Made by a program: the position numbers and the translations under genes. A model generated the notes under the pieces. That model made no database searches, was not told the DNA's origin, and was given only the letters and a program-made list of their open reading frames with translations. A stretch of 64,000 nucleotides of DNA. Source: Sycobia sp. Sy_11 (taxonomy: Eukaryota; Arthropoda; Insecta; Hymenoptera; Epichrysomallidae). Location: positions 1 through 64,000 of the forward strand of contig JACCIC010000098.1 of NCBI GenBank assembly GCA_018907035.1, read 5' to 3'. Positions 13,868 through 27,541 of the stretch are shown in pieces; within the stretch, counting starts at the first letter, position 1; each line of letters opens with the position of its first letter.

Positions 13868-14915
13868 AATGTACATAGATATATAGTCCCGCTATCTGGC
13901 TGAAAGTTTTTGACTTTTCGTCGAGGGGGGGGGGGCTGCAGATTGATTTATTTAAGAAAGGGTGCGCAGTTAAGTGATCGAGCAGAGGGGCGATTGGTGC
14001 GGAATTTTATTATCACGCCGAGAGTGAGAGAGAGAGAGAGAGAGAGCGAGAGAAATTGAGAGGAAGAGGGAGGCTTCAGCGAATTTTGCTCGCTGTCGTC
14101 GGCGAGAGTATCGGATTGACAATAGAATCGTGCTTGGAGCGATATATTGTATTATTCTGAGAAGAGAAGTTAAGCTGCCATCTAGGCGTAACTTTTATAC
14201 ATATAATGATATTTTATCGTACTTGATATTAATATCTCATAAGTACATTATAAGCAGACGCTGAAGAAACCGAGGAAAGCGACCGTAAAAAAAAAAAACA
14301 CAGCGAAAGGCCACGAGTAACATATATGATACAACCTGACGTACGACGAGGAGCAGCCCATCCTCCGGGCCTGGCTGCCACCTTCGCCATTTTTCGTTGA
14401 CCTTCTTAGCCCCGTTGTTATGCAGCTCGGCGTTGTGCGCCAATAGTTGGAAAGCTGCGCTTGTCAGATCGAAATCGAATTCAAGGTCTTTTTTTTCCCA
14501 AGTCTTAACGGGACGTTACTTTTGCACGATTGCAAACTATCCGTTCGGATAATCATTAACGATCGGAATGACCTGAAAATGCAAAAAGTCAATCTTCCAC
14601 TAGTTATCGAGCGCGCGGCGTCTTCTCCGGCGGCGTGTCCACGGAATAGTCGCGCGACCGCCGAGGGCTCGTCACAGGGATTCGATAAAGAATTAACGAA
14701 AATAAAAATTGCGCTTGTAAGGAATTATTAAGGGAATCTGCTAATTTTACGATAAACTATCGTACAAAAATAGAATTTAAACGGCGCAGTTATACAATAT
14801 TATTGTACAAGCGCAGATGTATCCCAATCAATGATCGAGCAGGCACCTTTTTCACTTCAAACGATTCGGCGTTAATTAATTTCTCCATTGCAGACTGTTG
14901 CTTTGCTTCTCTGTC

Positions 14916-14976
<61 letters not shown>

Positions 14977-15152
14977 CTCAGAAAAAGCTCAGCGGTTCGA
15001 TAATTGTCCGCTACGTCAGTGGTGCGCGGTTTGCACACAATTAAGATGGAAACGCGTCGCGAGCGCCATTATACTTTCGCATTGCAAAGTAGGAACCGTG
15101 TATTGCTATAATAATATAATGATTGCCCCGCGTATGACCGCGCGAACCGCGG

Positions 15153-15229
<77 letters not shown>

Positions 15230-15240
15230 ATTCTTCTCGG
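13301..15240. repeat. Microsatellite-rich block, no supported gene
   Basis: TA (13316-13347), GA (13584-13625), CA (13838-13864), a G run near 13926, GA (about 14028-14047), CT (14928-14971) and a compound TA-then-GA tract (15153-15226). A minus-strand open stretch at about 14237-14512 was considered and rejected as a gene. Confidence 0.65.
15153..15226 (+). repeat. Compound (TA)n(GA)n microsatellite
   Basis: About 44 bases of TA alternate directly into about 29 bases of GA with no spacer. Three other tracts in this window have the same order on the + strand. Confidence 0.9.
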
Positions 15241-16600
15241 GCTTCCCCACCGCATCACCCCTCCCTGCGCCACCCCCCCCCTATAAAACGCAAAATACTC
15301 GCACCCGATTTAATACCAGTGGCTGGTGTCAAAAGAACGAGCCTTCGCCGCCTCCCCCCCCCATGAAAGCTTCGCCGTTCGGGCCAATGGTCGTTTGCAT
15401 GAATTTATTAAATTAACGTGGCCGCGTCGTTGCACAGCGAGCGAATAAAAAGGATAAAGAGACGGTTCGGCGGAAAATTAATTGCAATCTAATAATGTAC
15501 CGAGGCGATCGGGCCGCGCGGACGAGCGCCAAAGCTCTCTGTGATTCAGCGGTCGTGCGGGGGGGGGTGGGAGGGGTGAACGCGGGGTTGGGAACACCCC
15601 CTCCCCACGCCGCTTTTCTCTTTCTTACGCGCGCACTAACTTTTGGCCAAAGCGTAATTTGGAATGCGTCGTTACGCGGATTGTCGGCCGGGTTAGGGGG
15701 CAAGGTGGCGAGGGAGGGTGGGAAGCATTGGTAACACAGCATGTACAGAAATGCGCTGTTATAATTTACTTATGCGCGTGTATCGCGCGCGTTTCTATTA
15801 GTAGGGTTATTTTGTATGTACCAAGTATAGTAAGCGCGGAGGGCATTGGAATTATATTCACTTGTACAGAATGCTTTTATTTACATACACGCACGCGCAC
15901 ACACACACACACACATACACACACACATATATATATATGCAGCTCCAAACATATTTTTTCTAACATTTAGTCTGAGAATGACGACAATACAAGAATTGTA
16001 AGAGCTGTACCTGCACGTGCGTCTTGAACGATGATTTGAATCATACAACGAATAATGATACAAAAGTCCCTCGCAACAATAATTATTTCACGTTCCTGAA
16101 TCGCGTTATTTATATTTGCCAGACCGACGATGCCGCCTATCAGGATCGGTGCGCTTATCTCTCTATGCGACGATATGGCTCGAAAATACCGCGATTGTCC
16201 CGATGCCACACCCCCAAATCGCCGTATACGTATCCGGGCGTTATAACGGCGCACTCTTCGAAACGCTGCGCAGCCGTAACTCGATAATGGAACAAAGATA
16301 GATTGACATTAGAATTCGCAATGATAAAAGCTTTTGCCCGGCAGTGAAGTGTTCGTGTCGGTGATGAAATTATTTCAATTGAATTTTTTTAATACCCCTT
16401 CGTCGCGAAACCGTTGAATTGCCAAGACTGCGATCCTTTAAGAAAATGGCGTTGCTTAATAAATCTACGCAAATTGATCCGATCTGCCAGTGCAACGAGA
16501 CCAGTTAATTGATAATTAACTTGCTGTGTCGGTGTACAATTCTCTTTCGTCTAATATGCAAATCAATGCAATTACTCAATAAATGTAAATTCGCGCAATA
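15241..16600. other. GC-mixed segment with sparse repeats, no gene seen
   Basis: C-rich patches near 15270-15283 and 15353-15361, a G run near 15559 and a CA-to-TA run (about 15897-15938). Open frames at 15413-15742 and 16024-16301 show no recognisable motif. Confidence 0.55.
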
Positions 16601-16620
16601 AGCAAATAAATAAATAAATA

Positions 16621-16672
<52 letters not shown>

Positions 16673-16755
16673 GCTCTATTATTGCGATAAATGCGACCCT
16701 TGCAATTACAGGCAAAAAATGTCAATTTATTTAATTAACTCTCCACGGGTCTCAT

Positions 16756-16806
<51 letters not shown>

Positions 16807-17165
16807 CTACAGGACCATTATAATATCCCTTGGGCACGGCGTATGCAACACCGGTTTCCCCACTGCCCCGGATGCTCGAAATTCCAAGAGATCTCACCCG
16901 GCCCTCCGAGCAATGGTCAGTCGTTACGTAAGATCGCGCAGGGCATTCCCATTTCGGTTTATGGGCGGCCGCGCTTGGAATTCGGGCGCGCACGATTACA
17001 GATTACAATAGTTCGGATTGTTGGAGCCGCGCTGCAGGTGCGAGAAAATTATATCAGTTTCTTTACGTATATATATATATATATATTGATATGTTGCAGC
17101 GTTGATTAGTCCTCGGTGTTAATTACAACGTTTTATTGTAAGAATATCATATCTATATATAGATT

Positions 17166-17215
<50 letters not shown>

Positions 17216-17403
17216 TAGGATCAAAGATATTTATTAATGACGCTGCGCACATATTTATTTATATATGCACAGGGTCGCCCGCCTCCATGAAAGCCGTGCG
17301 AAAATTAATTAATGCGCTAATTGAATAAAGTAATTAGCCGCTACGGTCGCTTTGTCCGCGAGAGTAATATCGGCCTGTAAGGTCGAAATAAAATATTCGC
17401 GCT

Positions 17404-17476
<73 letters not shown>

Positions 17477-18833
17477 TCCCGCATTCTCGGCGGTGTGAGC
17501 GAGAAAAGGAGCGCCGAGCCGCACGGCGGAGGCTTAATTAAAAGATATCGAGGCGCGATGAGATCCGCCGCGCGCTTTTCTTTTTCTTATATATATATGC
17601 TGTGATTATTATGATGTCAAAAAGGGGACTAATTGGCTGCTCGCTGTGCGGCGGGGAATTCAAAACGGATTCGTTCGGCCCTCGCCCCGATGGCTCGCGT
17701 GTACGTGGAAAAGAAATTTACCAGGGATCGCCCGTGTACATTTCTGAGTATAATTAATTTCTACATTTATCAGTCGCGTATAAACGCGTGTTTCACATTG
17801 TAATTGCAATTATTGGGTTATTAATACGAAGATTTGACGGGGATGCCGTCGGCGAAGTTGAATATTCCAGGGGTCTTATGGACACGATTTATCGACTGTG
17901 GCGTATATATTTAAAAATCGAATTTCGCCGCGAATGATATTTAGCAATTTGAACATTGCAGAGATCCAGCCGCGTGACATGTTTTCTTCTTCTTCTCCAG
18001 TTTGTACGACTTTATAGCGCCGTTTGTATCGAATTCGTGCAATTATACGGGTGATAAGCTTATTCATGTTCAAAAATTGAGATCGTCGACTTCTATATTT
18101 CATGCGCCCTGCTAAGCGCCTGCGTGCCCATTTATATTATTCACAAATTAAAAATTACAAAGCGCCGCGTAATTTTATCGACGTAAAGGAACCTATATGC
18201 GTACGTTGTACATGGCCGAACGCAGAAAACTTTTTTCTGACTGTCCACCACCTGTGCGAGGAAATTCAGAATAAAAAACCAATTGGATATAAATATCCTG
18301 GGATTGTCGAGTTTTTTTTATAATCGCCGCATTCATAGAATGCCGATCAAGCCATCGACCATCGAAAGGAATTGTTGTATATAAATATCACAATTGACGA
18401 ACAATAACTTATATACGTGAGTTATATATGTGTTACCCTGTTTTATACAAAATTCAATACTGCCGCTCTCCTACACACCATATAATTACGAATTGATCCA
18501 CAGTTCAATCCATGAGTTAATTAATTTTAACAATATACCACATTCATATCTTAATAAATAGTGAACTTTATTATATACAAAAAGAAAAAAAAAATTAACA
18601 AAAAATATAAAAAAGTTAAGAAGAAATCGAGTTTCACAACTTTCTCAATATTGAATATAACTCGAATCCTGTGTGTGTGTACGCGCGAAGCCGGACAAAT
18701 ATTTTGCCGTACAATATTTTGAAATCGGCACACGCTGAAATTCCCAGAATTCGCAATTTGCGCAAAAGACTGGAAGCTCAGGATTCGCACCGTGAGGCTG
18801 TTTTTCTTTTTTATCGCGTTTGCGCTTAGAGAA

Positions 18834-18876
<43 letters not shown>

Positions 18877-19008
18877 CATCTACGATGCGCTAATCAGCTA
18901 AATGTGTGGTTTGCTGCCACCACAAAGGTGCAAAACGCCGATACAATTCTCAAACTCCGCAATGATTACATATATATTTATATATTCTACACTCGCTTGT
19001 ATGCGCTT

Positions 19009-19090
<82 letters not shown>

Positions 19091-19551
19091 GTAATGGGGA
19101 GACCAACTTCCGTCCGCCATTCTTCCAGTCAGCAGGTGACGTCCATATAATCTGTGCATGTATGCACACGTCTTGAAGGTAGAGGGAAGGGGGCTTTGTT
19201 TGTTTATTTGCTCTCGCGAGAAAAGTATATATATATATATATGTATATTTATATATAGTATCTGCCCCCGCCGAAAACGCTGATGGATTTCTCTTACCCC
19301 CCCCCCCTACCTCTCGCGCTCTCTTACCTGGCGAAGATGGATGACACTTTTTTTTACCCCTCCACGCTGCGCTCGCGCGCTACCGTCGCGGACGCTTTCA
19401 TATGTGTACACGCGCGTACGCTCTCTCCTCCTGAAATCTCTTCCGAGAAGTTTCGGTCTCCATATGTTGATATTGAGTATATCATTGTGTATCTTACACC
19501 TGTCGGAGATGAGGCGCGCGCGCGCGTGTGGGAAAGAATTATTACGTCCTA

Positions 19552-19599
<48 letters not shown>

Positions 19600-19650
19600 A
19601 TCTGAGAAATCGAAGTTAAACGTTCATATATATATATATATAATTTTTTC
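16601..19650. repeat. Microsatellite-rich block, no gene seen
   Basis: Long TA tracts at 16619-16671, 16759-16802 and 17169-17209, a CT tract (17409-17470), CA into TA (18837-18875), a TA-then-GA compound (19013-19087), TA (19551-19594) and a shorter TA run (19625-19642). The frame at 18102-18323 has no family resemblance I can name. Confidence 0.65.
19013..19087 (+). repeat. Compound (TA)n(GA)n microsatellite
   Basis: A TA tract joined directly to a GA tract, same polarity as the tract near 15.2 kb. Confidence 0.9.
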
Positions 19651-20860
19651 TTTACTGGCACCCGGTTGATCTTAGCCGTATCCTCATTTTCTGACAAACA
19701 CTTCCGATGCCGGGAGGAATTTCGTAAAAAGACATTGCTTAGCAGTGCTGTTGTCACTGGTTCTTAGGCATTATTAATGATCCAATTCGAGGTAAATATG
19801 TTTACACCAATACAGGAAGAAATCTCAATTATACGCTGGTAAAATTTCGACAGACCATCGTCCCAAAGAGTGAGTTTGGAATGTATTGTATAACATACCA
19901 ACAGGGCACTTTTTGAATGGATCGTACTCACGAAAGATATGCTTTACTAACAGGCCGCAGCTTATACGTAATGACTGTCGAAATGCTCAAGTTGATAATG
20001 CTTGGAGACTAAAAAGTTGAATTCACCTCAATTAACGAAAGATCTATTACAACTTTTTTGTTGTTGATAAACTCTCAAAAATCCATTTACTTGAAATTTG
20101 CCTTTGACAACGTGAGAAGGTTGTTTTTAGATGTTTTTTGCAATTATGCTGTAGATGATGATTACCGTGGAAAATCAACTAAAAAATTTAGTCAAATTTT
20201 TAAGTGATATATCAGTTGATCAATAAGGCGCCTTTTTTTAAACAGACGTGCAAATGTAACGTCTTTTCTTATCATAGTCTTTTTATAAATATACATTAGT
20301 CAGGTTGCTTAAATTAGCGGGTGGAATTGATCAAATAATTTATGTAAATTAACATTGAAAATAATGTACGCTGATATCGGAAGTGAATTGATCTAAAAAT
20401 TGACAACAATTGCAAATAAAAAAAGCAGAAAAAATTCTCATCGTTCTTTAAATGCTCAGATTCTTAAAATTCTAAGATCGATCAAATTTATAAGCGTGTG
20501 GTAAAGTTAGATCTTTGGCAGATGCAGTATTTAGAAACTCTCCTCAAAGCATCAAAATGGATCATGAGAAATTACATTAAATTTTATTTCAAAGATAACT
20601 ATCTCTCCGCATAAACTCCGCATTATTTGTCAATTCGCGTCGATCTCATTTGTTTTTCTTTCATTGTACCCTTCAACGCGCGGCGGATATCTAAAGAATC
20701 CCAATTACTAGCAATATTCGGTATGAAATAATAGAGACCAAGCTTTCTTTTTTACTTTACCTTAATCCGTATTCGAGTAACTATGCAAAATGTGTACGGT
20801 AGCACCACTTGTTACCTAACAAATTATTACTCCTATATTTGGATCTCTCGAATTATTAAC
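19651..20860. other. AT-rich quiet segment, nothing recognised
   Basis: Unremarkable AT-rich DNA without long repeats or coding signal. Confidence 0.55.
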
Positions 20861-21092
20861 AATGACGAGCAATCCGCATAATCACCGAGTACAAGAAATT
20901 TTCGCGGGATCGAAATCGCACGATTCCAATTGCCTCCCATCGATTTCCTGCACATCCATCTGGCCCGGCTTCGCGACCCCGCGCATCGTTCATTTACTCC
21001 ACCTCCGCACCGAACTACAATTACAGGCCCGCAATCGCAAACCAACCTCCCAACGCATATCGACGAAAGGCGTGTACATCCCTCAAAAAATC

Positions 21093-21126
<34 letters not shown>

Positions 21127-21750
21127 GCACAGGCGCGACGAGCGACAACTCCGCCGCGAGCGGCGGTCCGCGCGTCCCGGGCCCCGTCCATGTCCCACCC
21201 GGCAATTAACAAGTTTTGGCGCAGCAACCACGGCGGACGAGCAAATCGGCGCACAAATCGACGGGCGTTGCAGCGGCACGTACACGGCCGCGTCGACGGT
21301 AAATATATATATACCCGGCGAGGTGTAGCGCGTCCAACCGCGAGGATGGGCCTCTTTGTCGCCGCGCGTTATATATACATGTACAGGACTGTGTTTGCCG
21401 GAGTTAACGAGGGGTCGTTATGGAGAGGCGACAGGCGTCTGTGGCTATACTCTGCCGACGCCAGTCGCATTTCTTTCTTATTCCACATCTCGCGCGAGTT
21501 TGCTGGGCGAATTAGCGGTTTTTAGGAGTGGATGGCGGTTGCTTCTTTTGTCTTATACAAATACGCACAGTCCCGGCAGCAGCAGAAAAGGAAGATATGG
21601 ACTTCTGTATATAGGTGGACTTTGGGTCTACCGAATGTTTAGCGCACGGCGTGGCGGATAGGAGTTGTGCCGATGGCAGGGTTAGTGATAACAGTGTCTT
21701 TATGGAGGGGGGGAGGGGGATTGAGTCGGATGAGTGTTTGAGAATTAGGG
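20861..21750. other. GC-richer patch, no supported gene
   Basis: CpG-bearing sequence with a TA run (21098-21122) and a GA/G-rich stretch near 21705-21720. Open frames on both strands (20833-21661) overlap in several frames and include translated repeat, so they look like a by-product of GC content. It could be regulatory DNA; nothing decisive is visible. Confidence 0.45.
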
Positions 21751-23830
21751 AAAATGTCGGAGACTTCGTGAACAGCCTTTAACGTGTACTGAGTTATAAC
21801 GTATAGTTCGATTCTCTGTTCATTACATATCCGTGAAGGAACAAAAAGGAAGATTCGCGTGAGAAATTGGTAAATGGATGACAGCTTTTGAATTATATAG
21901 CGCGAACAGAGATTGATAGGTAATTAAGCGCCTTAGGTTATTCTTCGAAAGAATCGACCAAATCTACAAGATCGGCGCAAATGGATGATACCGTCATAGC
22001 TCGGTTGACAGACTAAATATTTTATGGTCGAAGAACTAATCCCTATTTGATATCCTGCTTTTTTTCCAGAACACTTCCATCTGTCAATATCAATACCTCC
22101 AATGTATGCAACGTTAACTATGTCTCTTTAATCGATTTACTCGATCGATGGGCTTATGGATGTCTAATACTAATATAGGTCACATCGACAGAAAAGCCAG
22201 AGACATAATCTGGACTATAGACTGTTCTAGCAATGTCATCTATAAATATAAAATTTTTTCCAGTTTATGACAAAATTTGATCTTCTCCGTTGAAAAATAA
22301 AAGAAATAAAGCACACGGAATCAGGGTTCTTTACATTCACGAATATCTTTATGCATTGTAAAATTTTATCAATGTCATCGACACATCAGACATTAAAGTG
22401 CTTAATTCTTGTTAAAATATGCAATTAACGGAATATTTGTAAGTGCCAAAAAACACTTTGCTATTTCAAATAATTTTTCCGTCAACCAAATAAGATACTT
22501 TTTATGCGAATGTCAAGATTTTTACGCTCAAATAATTTATTATGAATAACGAAAAATTCTTAAAAATCTTAAAAATTGAATAAGAAAGAATGACAGCTGT
22601 TTATGACAGCTGATTTCCCTTACACGCGAATATCCAGCCGAACGTCAATACAAATTTTGGCAAAAAGCTTCAGGTGTTAATAGTAACTCATTCGTAGGAT
22701 CAAACCGATGATTATTTAAATAATATTGTAACATAACGAGTTTATGTTATACCCTAGTCCAAGCAACAACATTTTTACATATAGATTGCGGTTTTCGCTT
22801 ATGTTCGCTACCACCTCCCCCCAAATCTAAAAAGTTCTAGTCTATTTCGTTTCAATCTGTGCCCTATATATATATATATAATTCTATAGCGACTTTTCGG
22901 AGGCTGGACGCATATAATAATGAGCCTATAACGCGCGCCTCTCTTCCTTTAGAATATCTGCGTGGGATACGTTGCACGGGCTGGCGAGAAAAATGTATAT
23001 AAAAAAGGAATGAATGTTCCATTCATTACCCCCAAAATAAAATTTCATAGCCAGTATTTTACGCGCTCTTGCACCATGGAAGATGTTTTCAAATCAATAT
23101 TTTATGATTATTCTCATGCATATATATTATTCGTGTGTATAAATCATCGGGGAATCACGGCGAACAAATTGATTTCAAAGCGCATTCAGCGGAGCTTTCC
23201 ATATGCATAATGTGATGAATAAGCAGACTGATGAAGTATCTCCATTGAAAGCCCAATTTATCATTATATACATGCACGTTCGTTATTACGCGCTTGCGTA
23301 ATTTCGCTTATATGTGGGGCCATACTCTTTAAATACGATGATTGAGGATATACGAGGTTTTTTTAGTATAATAATTTTAATATCGTTATCATCTACGCAG
23401 ATAGATATACATATATGTAATTTTGTATATATGCAAGAGCCAATAATTATCCACTGCTACTTCGGTACATTTTCAAGTGTATATATATTTTTTGATTGTA
23501 ACATATACATTAACTCAAATCGGATAGTAATAAACTCGTTACACATCCTACATTTATAAGAAGATTACTATTTATATCCCCTGGATAAATAATCAGACGT
23601 CGAGCGGTCATTTCTCACAGAAAGAGGCTATATAGACAGAAATATATCCCATATAATGAACAGTCAGGATGTATCTTCTATTTTCCCCTCTGATGTTTTT
23701 TTCATCTTTTTCCTTTTATTCTTTTTAATACTTCTCACAGCTCGCTCATGCGGATGCTTTTAGTCTATAATACATATATATATATTTAAAAAACCTCCTT
23801 TGGTTAATCATCACCTCTACCAGCCCACCT
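21751..23830. other. AT-rich quiet segment with a paired E-box site
   Basis: Mostly plain sequence. TGACAGCTG occurs twice at 22591-22612 with a 13-base start-to-start spacing. Open frames at 22962-23210 and 23314-23559 have no recognisable domain. Confidence 0.5.
22591..22612. promoter_or_regulatory. Paired TGACAGCTG sites
   Basis: Two identical 9-mers, each combining a TGACAG homeodomain-type half (Meis/Hth-like) with a CAGCTG E-box, separated by TTTA. The match to known site types is by eye and the regulatory role is inference. Confidence 0.25.
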
Positions 23831-23832
23831 TG

Positions 23833-23886
<54 letters not shown>

Positions 23887-24079
23887 CATTAATTACCCAC
23901 CCTCCGCCTCGCTATGTATGTTTTTACATTAATTCGTTTTTTTGCCCGCGCACCCTCTGACGCTTTCGATTTCCATCCCCCATATACAAATTGTGTGAAA
24001 CAGACGGGGGTAGAAAAAAAGTATAGCGACAACGTACCCGTATTATAAAGCGCACGTCTATCTTGCTCTCCCGTCGACT

Positions 24080-24122
<43 letters not shown>

Positions 24123-24191
24123 CTCGCTCCACCTATCTATATAGAAGCTCTGCACCGATCATCATCATCGCCGCGCATCGCATCTGCCCCG

Positions 24192-24246
<55 letters not shown>

Positions 24247-24691
24247 CCGCATCAGTGCGAGAAGTGGAGTGAAACCGCCGCGGCGCGATTGTTTTGCCGA
24301 TCCCCCAGTAGAATGCGCGCGCCATTGTGCCAACATTGTGCCCGTTATTGTTGCGACACGGCCGCGGCGGCGGCTCTGATCGAGAAAGACAGTGGAGGAA
24401 AAGAGAGACACGTACCTATATATACACACAGAAGCCATTGTGCACAGATTGCGTACAATTCTATATGAATGTATATATATACATATATATATATATATCT
24501 ATATCTATATATATATATATATATATACATATACATACAATATGTACATATATGTACATATCTTTCTGATTCTCTCTCTTTCTCACTCATCTCTGTCTGT
24601 TTCCGTAAATGGTAAACTATTACGATGCGCCACGTCGCGGCTTAAAGGTCGATTGTGCGGCGCCAATGTGCCTCCGATTCTCCAGCAACTG

Positions 24692-24749
<58 letters not shown>

Positions 24750-25394
24750 TTCGGTCTATATCTGTACATAGTGTATACATATATATACAGTAGGTGCGTA
24801 TGTATATATATACCACACCCCTCGGCTGCACGTCACAAGCCTGCACACACACACACACGCGCGCCCGCACACACAGACACGCTGACATGCATATGCACAC
24901 ATAGCCACATATGCCGCTCAGTGGCTCGTAATCGCTCGGCGAGCACCTATACATATATAAAGCGAATCGGCGCATCTCTCGCTCCGCTCGCGCATGACCG
25001 ATCGACAATAAAAGCGCCGCCGCTGCCGCTCTCGCTCCCGCATTGTCGCTCCCGCCGAACGCGCGCAGGGGGTTCGTGCGGGGTGGGAGGGGTGGATAGG
25101 AGATACTTTATTGGGAAATTAATGCTAGCCGATCGGCGAACACCTCTGTACCCGCGCGGGCGCGCGCGTGTGTGTGTGTTTCCATGCGTGCTTGCCCATA
25201 TAGGTGTAGGTACACGATGGAGAGGGGGATGGTAGTGGTTCTGCTCGAGGATCGCAAACAAACGAAACGTATATGTATGTAGGGGGAAGAAGGATGGGTG
25301 AGATGCGCACGGATCCCGATCCCGAGGGTTAATGGCATTACAAGCACTTTATTCGAGTAGCTCTCGGCGTTTATTGCGCTTCTTTATCTGTCTC

Positions 25395-25430
<36 letters not shown>

Positions 25431-26149
25431 TGCCTCTCCCTCGCCCTTGATTTATGAATTCGCGTAAGATTATACGCTAATTCCGCGCGTGCCTTTGATT
25501 TTGCTAGGCGGGGGGGGGGGGAGGGCACGTAGGTGCGAATCCGTAATTAGTCGGTCTGCGATTGTCTCGGGAGTTCGGGGTCGGAGTGAGAAAGGGCCGA
25601 TGTCGGGCGGGGGTCGGGGGGTGGGAGTGTAATCCGTTCGATTTTACTTCGCCAGTCCCGCGCTAATAAGTGATTCTCGCGCATCGACGCCGAACGAACG
25701 AGAACTGTTGCAGTCGAGCGCGCGCGTTGGCGCAAACGACCTTCCCCGAGCTCACGTCCGATCTTAACAATTGGGTCAGACCGGGAATTGTGCGGAATGC
25801 GTAAGTCTGAACAGTTCGCGGAGATGCGAGACGCTGATGAATGTGACGCTTGCACGTACCGACGGCATTTTTGCAGGGATTCGTTAATCAGTGCAACGGG
25901 AAGGCGCATTTTTTTAGAACAATTGTGCATAGCGTCCAGTTGGGTGACCGGGTTCTATTTCAATGACCTATACGTCGGAGGATTAATTTTTTCGATCGGG
26001 CAAAGTACGCGGAAAAAAATCTGTTTGGTACAAATAAAGCGAAATACGAGAGAATAATTTTCAAAATTTATCTATTCGCGTTGTAAAGTTTATTCGAAAT
26101 CATTATGAATTTTTTCAATTTCTTAGTCTGTGATAAAAAATTAGGTACT

Positions 26150-26218
<69 letters not shown>

Positions 26219-26220
26219 AT
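23831..26220. repeat. Microsatellite-rich block with GC-rich patches, no gene seen
   Basis: TA tracts (23834-23884, 24192-24244, 24471-24528 interrupted, 24694-24746, 26152-26214), CT tracts (24080-24119, about 25394-25425) and CA/CG mixtures near 24844-24900. A GC-rich patch at about 24950-25170 and a G run near 25511-25522 are also present. Long open frames here are repeat translations. Confidence 0.65.
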
Positions 26221-27291
26221 ATGTATAGAGATATCGCAATTCAGGATGATTACTTAAATGACTATTTGATTCTATCCATATTATACGAATCAATGTATAT
26301 ATATTTACATATACATATCGTATGAAAAACTAAAAAGGAACTCGATCAAATTTAATTTTTCCGCGATAACCAGTTATATATTTTTTTTATCCTTTGATAC
26401 CCGTCCCATCTTCGCACCTCTTTGCCAATCAAAGATCCAGCGCCCTCGCACTAATCCATAAAGCGTTATTAATCCCAGTAGCATATTCCAACCCCCCCCC
26501 CCTGGGCATTGAATGGAATGAACGCACGCGCGCCCACGCATACAGTCGAAATTCGAACGGACAAGAACGATGAGGCCGACCCCTCTTGCTTCGAATCTTC
26601 GAACCCGCGCCGAGAATGCCGATAAATCGCTCGCGGCGTCTGCTGCTCCTTCTCCTTAATTAGCGCTCCGACGCCGATGTGCCTCTCTGCGCTTCTCGTG
26701 GTGTCGGTGGGGGGGGGGGGGAGAGGCATTCATTCGGTAACGATGGGCGGTGGGGTTGGGCGGGGGTTGGGGGTTAAGCGCGTCTATATATCTGTATACA
26801 TCTCTTCGCACCCCGGATGAATGGGGGATCGAGGAAAGAATTCGAACTTGGATTATATATTACACGTAGAGAGGAGATTATATAGTATATCGAGCGAGCT
26901 TCTTTTTCATCCGCGGGGCAGCCTACTGCGTCCTCGTGGCGGGAGGGGTGGGGGGTACTCTTTTGTTTCCGATGGGCATTGGTATGGTGCTCAGGTTTAT
27001 ATATATATATCTGGTGCATTCATCGGTTATTTTGTGAGCGCGTGGCACGCGACTTAAGTGGCCTGCCCCGTTGATAAAGCCAAGAGGTGAAAATGGCCGC
27101 GCCTTGCATTAAAAAACCCCCTTTTGTAGCCCTTTAGGGCTTTTGCATTGAAAACTGCCGCGCGTTCTTACAGACCCTTTTTAGAGCGCTCCCCGCCCCC
27201 CTCCCTCGACCCCTAACTTTGAACTATATTGATTGAAATACCTTTTTTATTCAATAAGCTCGGAGTTCTGTAAACTTTCTTTCCCTTCCTC

Positions 27292-27341
<50 letters not shown>

Positions 27342-27492
27342 CCTTATAGAATTTCCGAGGAAGGATTAATTCACGGCTGGAATCGAGTATATAAGCACGT
27401 TTATTTGAATGGTTATAGAAAGTATACATCGGGTAAATGTATTTATATAGATAAAGTATTAAACTGTTCAATATATTGTGACTGAATAAATG

Positions 27493-27541
<49 letters not shown>

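Noticed and set aside
14237..14512. Minus-strand open stretch with a protein-like translation (AHNAELHNNGAKK, EKWRRWQPGPEDG)
   Set aside because: No family recognised, no ATG start, no convincing splice sites, and the end runs into a homopolymer. Kept only as a candidate to test with RNA-seq.
18102..18323. 73-residue + strand frame with several Cys and His
   Set aside because: The Cys and His spacing fits no zinc-finger pattern I know, and there is no transcript context.
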